Shown here piece by piece: positions 60,232-64,000 of a DNA stretch of 64,000 bases. The position numbers and the translations under genes are program-made. How positions within the stretch are numbered: the first letter of the stretch is position 1; each line of letters begins with the position of its first letter. The stretch spans positions 20,317,745-20,381,744 of the forward strand of contig OY848917.1 of the NCBI GenBank assembly GCA_963693285.1, read 5' to 3'. This DNA is from Xestospongia muta (taxonomy: Eukaryota > Porifera > Demospongiae > Haplosclerida > Petrosiidae). The notes under the pieces were generated by a model, which was given only the letters and a program-made list of their open reading frames with translations, ran no database searches and was not told where the DNA came from.

Positions 60232-62115
60232 AAACGTTGACCAAACTAAAGGGGGGACCCTTTGTGATTAAACTGATGAGCAAACCAAAGGGGGGACCCT
60301 TTGTGACGAAAACGATGTCCAAACCAAAGGGGGGACCCTTTGTGACGAAAACGATGACCAAACCAAAGGGGACCATTTGTGATGAAAATATCAACAAATC
60401 CAAAGGGGGGACCCTTTGTGATGAAACCGATGAAACAAACCAAAGGAGGGACCCTTTGTGACGAAAACTAAACTCAAACCAAAGAGGGGACCCTTTGTGA
60501 TGAAACCAATGACCCAAACCAAAGGGGGACCCTTTGTGACGAAAACGATGACCAAACCAAAGGGGGGACCCTTTGTGATGAAACCAATGACCCAAACCAA
60601 AGAAAGGACCCTTTGTGACGAAAACGATGACCACCAAAGGGGGGACCCTTTGTGACGAAAACAATGGACAAACCAAAGAGGGGATCCTTTGTGACGAAAA
60701 CGATGGCCAAACCCTTTGTGATGAAAACGGTGACCAAACCAAAGAGGGGTCCCTTTGTGACGAAAACGGTAACCAAACCAAAGGGGGGACCCTTTGTGAC
60801 GAAAACGTTGACCAAACTAAAGGGGGGACCTTTTGTTATTAAACCGATAAGCAAACCAAAGGGGGGACCCTTTGTGATGAAACCAATGAAACAAACCAAA
60901 GGACGGACCATTTGTGACGAAAACTACACTCAAACCAAAGGGGGGAGCCTTTGTGATGAAAACAATGGCCAAACCAAAAAGAGGGACTCTTTGTGACGAA
61001 AACGGTGACCAAACCAAAGGGGGGACCCTTTGTGACAAAAATGATGTCCAAACCAAGGGGGGGACCCTTTGCGACGAAAACAATGGCCAAACGAAAGGGG
61101 GGACCCTTTGTGATGAAACCGATGAGCCAACCAAAGGGGGGACCCGTTGTGACGAAAACGGTGACCAAACCAAAGGGGGGACCCTTTGTGACGAAAACGG
61201 TGACCAAACCAAAGGGTGGACCTTTTGTGATGAAACCGATGAGCCAACCAAAGGGAGGACCCTTTGAGACGAAAACGTTGACCAAACTAAAGGGGGGACC
61301 CTTTGTGATTAAACCGATGAGCAAACCAAAGGGGGGACCCTTTGTGACAAAAACGGAGACCAAATCAAAGGGGGGACCCTTTGTGACGAAAACGATGTCC
61401 AAACCAAAGGGGGGACCCTTTGTGACGAAAACAGTGACCAAACCAAAGGGGGACCCTTTGTGATGAAAATGTCAACAAAACCAAAGGGGGGACCCTTTGT
61501 GATGAAACCGATGAAACAAACCAAAGGAGGGACCCTTTGTGACGAAAACTACACTCAAACCAAAGAGGGGACCCTTTGTGATGAAACCAATGACCCAAAC
61601 CAAAGGGGGGACCCTTTGTGACAAAAACAATGACCAAACCAAAAGGGGGACCCTTTGTGACGAAAACAATGACCAAACCAAAAGGGGGACCCTTTGTGAC
61701 GAAAACAATGACCAAACCAAAGGGGGGACCCTTTGTGTCGAAAACAATGGCCAAACCAAAGGGGGGACCCTTTGTGACGAAAATGGTGACCAAACCAAAG
61801 GGGGGACCCTTTGTGATAAAAAGATGTCCAAACCAAAGAGGGGACCCTTTGTGACGAAAACGGTGACCAAACCAAAGGGGAGACCCTTTGTGATGAAACC
61901 GATGAGCAAACCAAATGGAGGACCCTTTGTGACGAAAATGGTGACCAAACCAAAGGGGGGACCCTTTGTGACGAAAACGGTGACCAAACCAAGGGGGGGA
62001 CCCTTTGTGATGAAAATGTCAACAAAACCAAAGGGAGGACCCTTTGTGATGAAACTGATGAAACAAACTAAAGGAGGGACCCTTTGTGACGAAAACTACA
62101 CTCAAACCAAAGGGG
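60232..62115. repeat. 39-bp minisatellite (about 48 units)
   Basis: The unit is built on CCAAACCAAAGGGGGGACCC followed by TTTGTGACGAAAACGATGA, with substitutions and a few indels. The core AAAGGG...CCCTTT is an inverted repeat. A higher-order pattern recurs (the variant GTTGACCAAACTAAAGGGG at about 60,235, 60,807 and 61,276). Because 39 is a multiple of three and the unit lacks stops in several frames, long open frames appear on both strands (KPKGGPFVTKTM-type and VFVTKGPPFGL-type). I treat these as by-products. The GC content is much higher than the surroundings. Confidence 0.95.
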
Positions 62116-62116
62116 G

Positions 62117-62249
62117 GTTTTACTATCCTGGAATTTTTGTGCTCCTGTTGAAACTGCAATACCAAATCTTCCAAACAAATCCATAATGTGGACAAAAGAT
62201 CTCTCTCAATGTACAAGAGAGCCAGACTATTGTGTCTTTGTTGTGTCAT
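62117..62249 (-). pseudogene. C-terminal fragment of a hAT-like transposase or ZMYM-type protein
   Basis: A short minus-strand frame (QQRHNSLALLYIERDLLSTL, then LVLQFQQEHKNSRIV) resembles the C-terminal dimerisation tail of hAT transposases (R-x-NSL-x-L-x-I-x-RD). No other part of such a protein is present nearby, and the frame runs into the minisatellite. The assignment is from pattern memory. Confidence 0.4.
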
Positions 62250-62690
62250 TGTCGAGAGTAAGTACTTTTTAAGCTGACAAATACTAGAAAAACTATGCAG
62301 AAGCCATCTTTTACCTGGATCAGTTTACCAGGGCTATACCCTACTATGCCCAAGTCTAGATACGCCTATGTTTGAATCAGTCAGGCCTGGTATGCTTGTA
62401 GCTTCCTCCAGTATCTGCTGAATTACCCTATATTTTTTAGAATTCCTTCAAGCAACCAGCAAACATACATATTATGAATGTATACTATGGGTATACTATA
62501 TGGTCAGTCTGAAGAAAATGATTTCAGGTCATTCAAGTGCATATGGACATCATAATGGCAATACTCTCCTTTGCATTATAAGCATGATTGTTGAACACCA
62601 CATTTATTATGTATGATGGTGAAACCATGTCAAAGTATTTTAGTATGGTGTGGTTACTGGTACTATTGCAGGATAGTCCTATTTGTTCTG
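62250..62690. other. No recognisable feature
   Basis: I see no gene, RNA or clear repeat in this stretch. Confidence 0.5.
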
Positions 62691-63175
62691 TAACTCTGCT
62701 ATGTTGCTCACCATAGCATTGGTATTCTGGAATATGCAGACACAAGTTAGATGGCCACAGCTGGGATTATCCTGGAGTAGTCAGATACAAGTCAAGTCAC
62801 CAACCTGTAGGATACTCAGACACAAGTGTTATGTACCAGTAACTGAAATAGGAGTGTACGTATGTTAGTTGTAGTAACATTGGTATCCTGGGATAATCTG
62901 ATGGAAGGATTTACAGTCAGATTATTACCAGATGATTACCACAGGATTGTTCTAAGACAATCAAAGTAACACCAACATCCTGGGATACTCAGGAACAAGT
63001 CAGGTGACCAACCTGGAAGTGTTCAAGTGTACTGGTATACTCTGATGCAAGCATTACGGGTCAGCTGACCGAGATAGTTCTAGTATCATTTCAATAACAC
63101 TGGTATCCTTGTATACTCTGACACAGGGTTATAGATGGGTCAGATGACTAACCTAAGGTTGTTTTATGACAGCCC
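62690..63175. repeat. Degenerate tandem repeat
   Basis: Imperfect units of roughly 80-100 bases share CTGGTATCCTGGGATACTC, GACACAAGT and CAGATGACCAACCT words. The last unit (63,103-63,170) also occurs at 8825-8885 next to the satellite relic. Confidence 0.6.
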
Positions 63176-63429
63176 CAGTAACACCAGATTATATAGGACA
63201 TTAAACTCAATGTGTTACAGTTAATTAATTTTTGCTCATAAGATAGCATTACTTGTTATGTATACTAGTATGTTAGTTTAATTTTGTAGTTGAACAGGTC
63301 TCTGAGTACAATTTGTTTTACTTCTCAAGACAAGAAACTGAACATGTCCAATTTTTGGTGTTAAAATATTACAAGCAGATTAATTACCATAGTTAACCCA
63401 CAGCTGTCACAAAAAATTAATAAGGGATA

Positions 63430-63900
63430 TTTTCACTATGCTTTGTATGCAGATAATCTACAACTTAGCTTTAGTGATAAACCATATCAGTAACAATGCC
63501 TTTGTTATGTCTTCCCTAACAATTACCTATTAATTTTAGTTTACAATTTGTACTCCATTACATCATACTCTGGCTATGATATTAGCAAGAACTCAAAAAA
63601 CTAATAATCACAGGACCATAAAAAGTGGACACAAAAAATACAGTAACCAAAATAAGAAAAATATAACATTCAATTGTATAATGTACAAATTGTACTGCAG
63701 CAAACAAAGTAATTCCTATAGAAGATTCAGATGTTACAGTAAAACACTGACTAGAGCTATAAAGTTTCCAGATATAGCACAGCAACATCTGTGGAAGACT
63801 ATAAGAATAGAAGCAAACTAATGAGAATTAAACTTCAAGTCATTGAGTTAGGATCAATCATATCGTTTGATACATACATCAGCAGTTAATTGTATGTAGT
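63430..63900. repeat. Relic of an ANK-ROC-COR intron segment
   Basis: 63,440-63,530 matches 36,990-37,110. 63,540-63,720 is a degenerate satellite unit, and 63,700-63,830 (CAGTAAAACACTGACTA, then CTGTGGAAGACTATA) matches 37,320-37,470. The order and orientation equal those of the exon 3/4 intron. A further paralogue may lie beyond the right edge. The last 100 bases show nothing more. Confidence 0.6.
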
Positions 63901-64000
63901 ATCCATCACTTTAGATCATAATATTCAACAACAAAAGCAATGGACCTAGCCTATCATTATAATGTATATACCAGATGGACTAAAGTTATTATAGGATATA

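Noticed and set aside
60218..62186. Long open frames of 100-215 codons on both strands
   Set aside because: They come from a 39-bp minisatellite with no stops; overlapping frames on both strands cannot all be genes.

Overview
This window is AT-rich eukaryotic (metazoan) DNA: genes are split by small GT-AG introns, animal-type domains are present (ankyrin, ROC-COR, Death, ZU5-like, FN3, vertebrate-like two-domain H6PD), and decayed transposons are abundant. The combination of ankyrin/ROC-COR/Death proteins, compact gene pairs and this transposon set suggests a demosponge (Amphimedon-like). That is an inference from content; nothing here proves the species.

Layout. (1) 1-11,720 is a decayed, colinear direct duplicate of 45,491-58,632. 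It has gained a 535-bp MITE and a 3.5-kb MULE, each with a matching empty site in the right copy, plus a non-LTR retrotransposon remnant. It has lost 4.4 kb holding MRI1 and nearly all of H6PD. (2) 11,690-16,370 holds relics of tandem paralogues of the main gene, a fragment of an unknown gene, and little else. (3) 46,715 down to 16,375 (minus strand) is one large gene of about 23 exons. I assembled it by matching splice phase at nearly every junction; one junction near the 3' end is unresolved. It would encode about 1,500 residues: a possible N-myristoylation start (MGN), about eight to nine ankyrin repeats, a ROC GTPase, COR, linker, Death domain, a membrane helix, a sequon-rich ZU5-like region, a second membrane helix and a short tail. 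Its ankyrin exons lie in three tandem frame-preserving duplications, and their introns hold about 10 kb of a 143-bp satellite whose units each carry a consensus 5' splice site in the sense strand. (4) 45,491-52,492 is the right copy of the duplication, with a decayed IS630/Tc1-type (DDE_3) transposase and a decayed Ty3/gypsy LTR element. (5) 52,864-60,186 is a compact housekeeping block: MRI1 (plus) and H6PD (minus) converge; H6PD and a small single-pass membrane protein diverge from a 67-bp interval; an FN3-domain gene (minus) follows, truncated and damaged. (6) 60,232-62,115 is a 39-bp minisatellite, followed by a transposase-tail fragment, a degenerate tandem repeat and, at the right edge, another relic of the main gene's intron.

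Functionally, MRI1 belongs to methionine salvage and H6PD to the ER-lumenal pentose phosphate branch. The large ANK-ROC-COR-Death gene is probably a signalling or innate-immune type protein. Its two membrane helices flanking a ZU5-like segment are the most unusual feature of the window.
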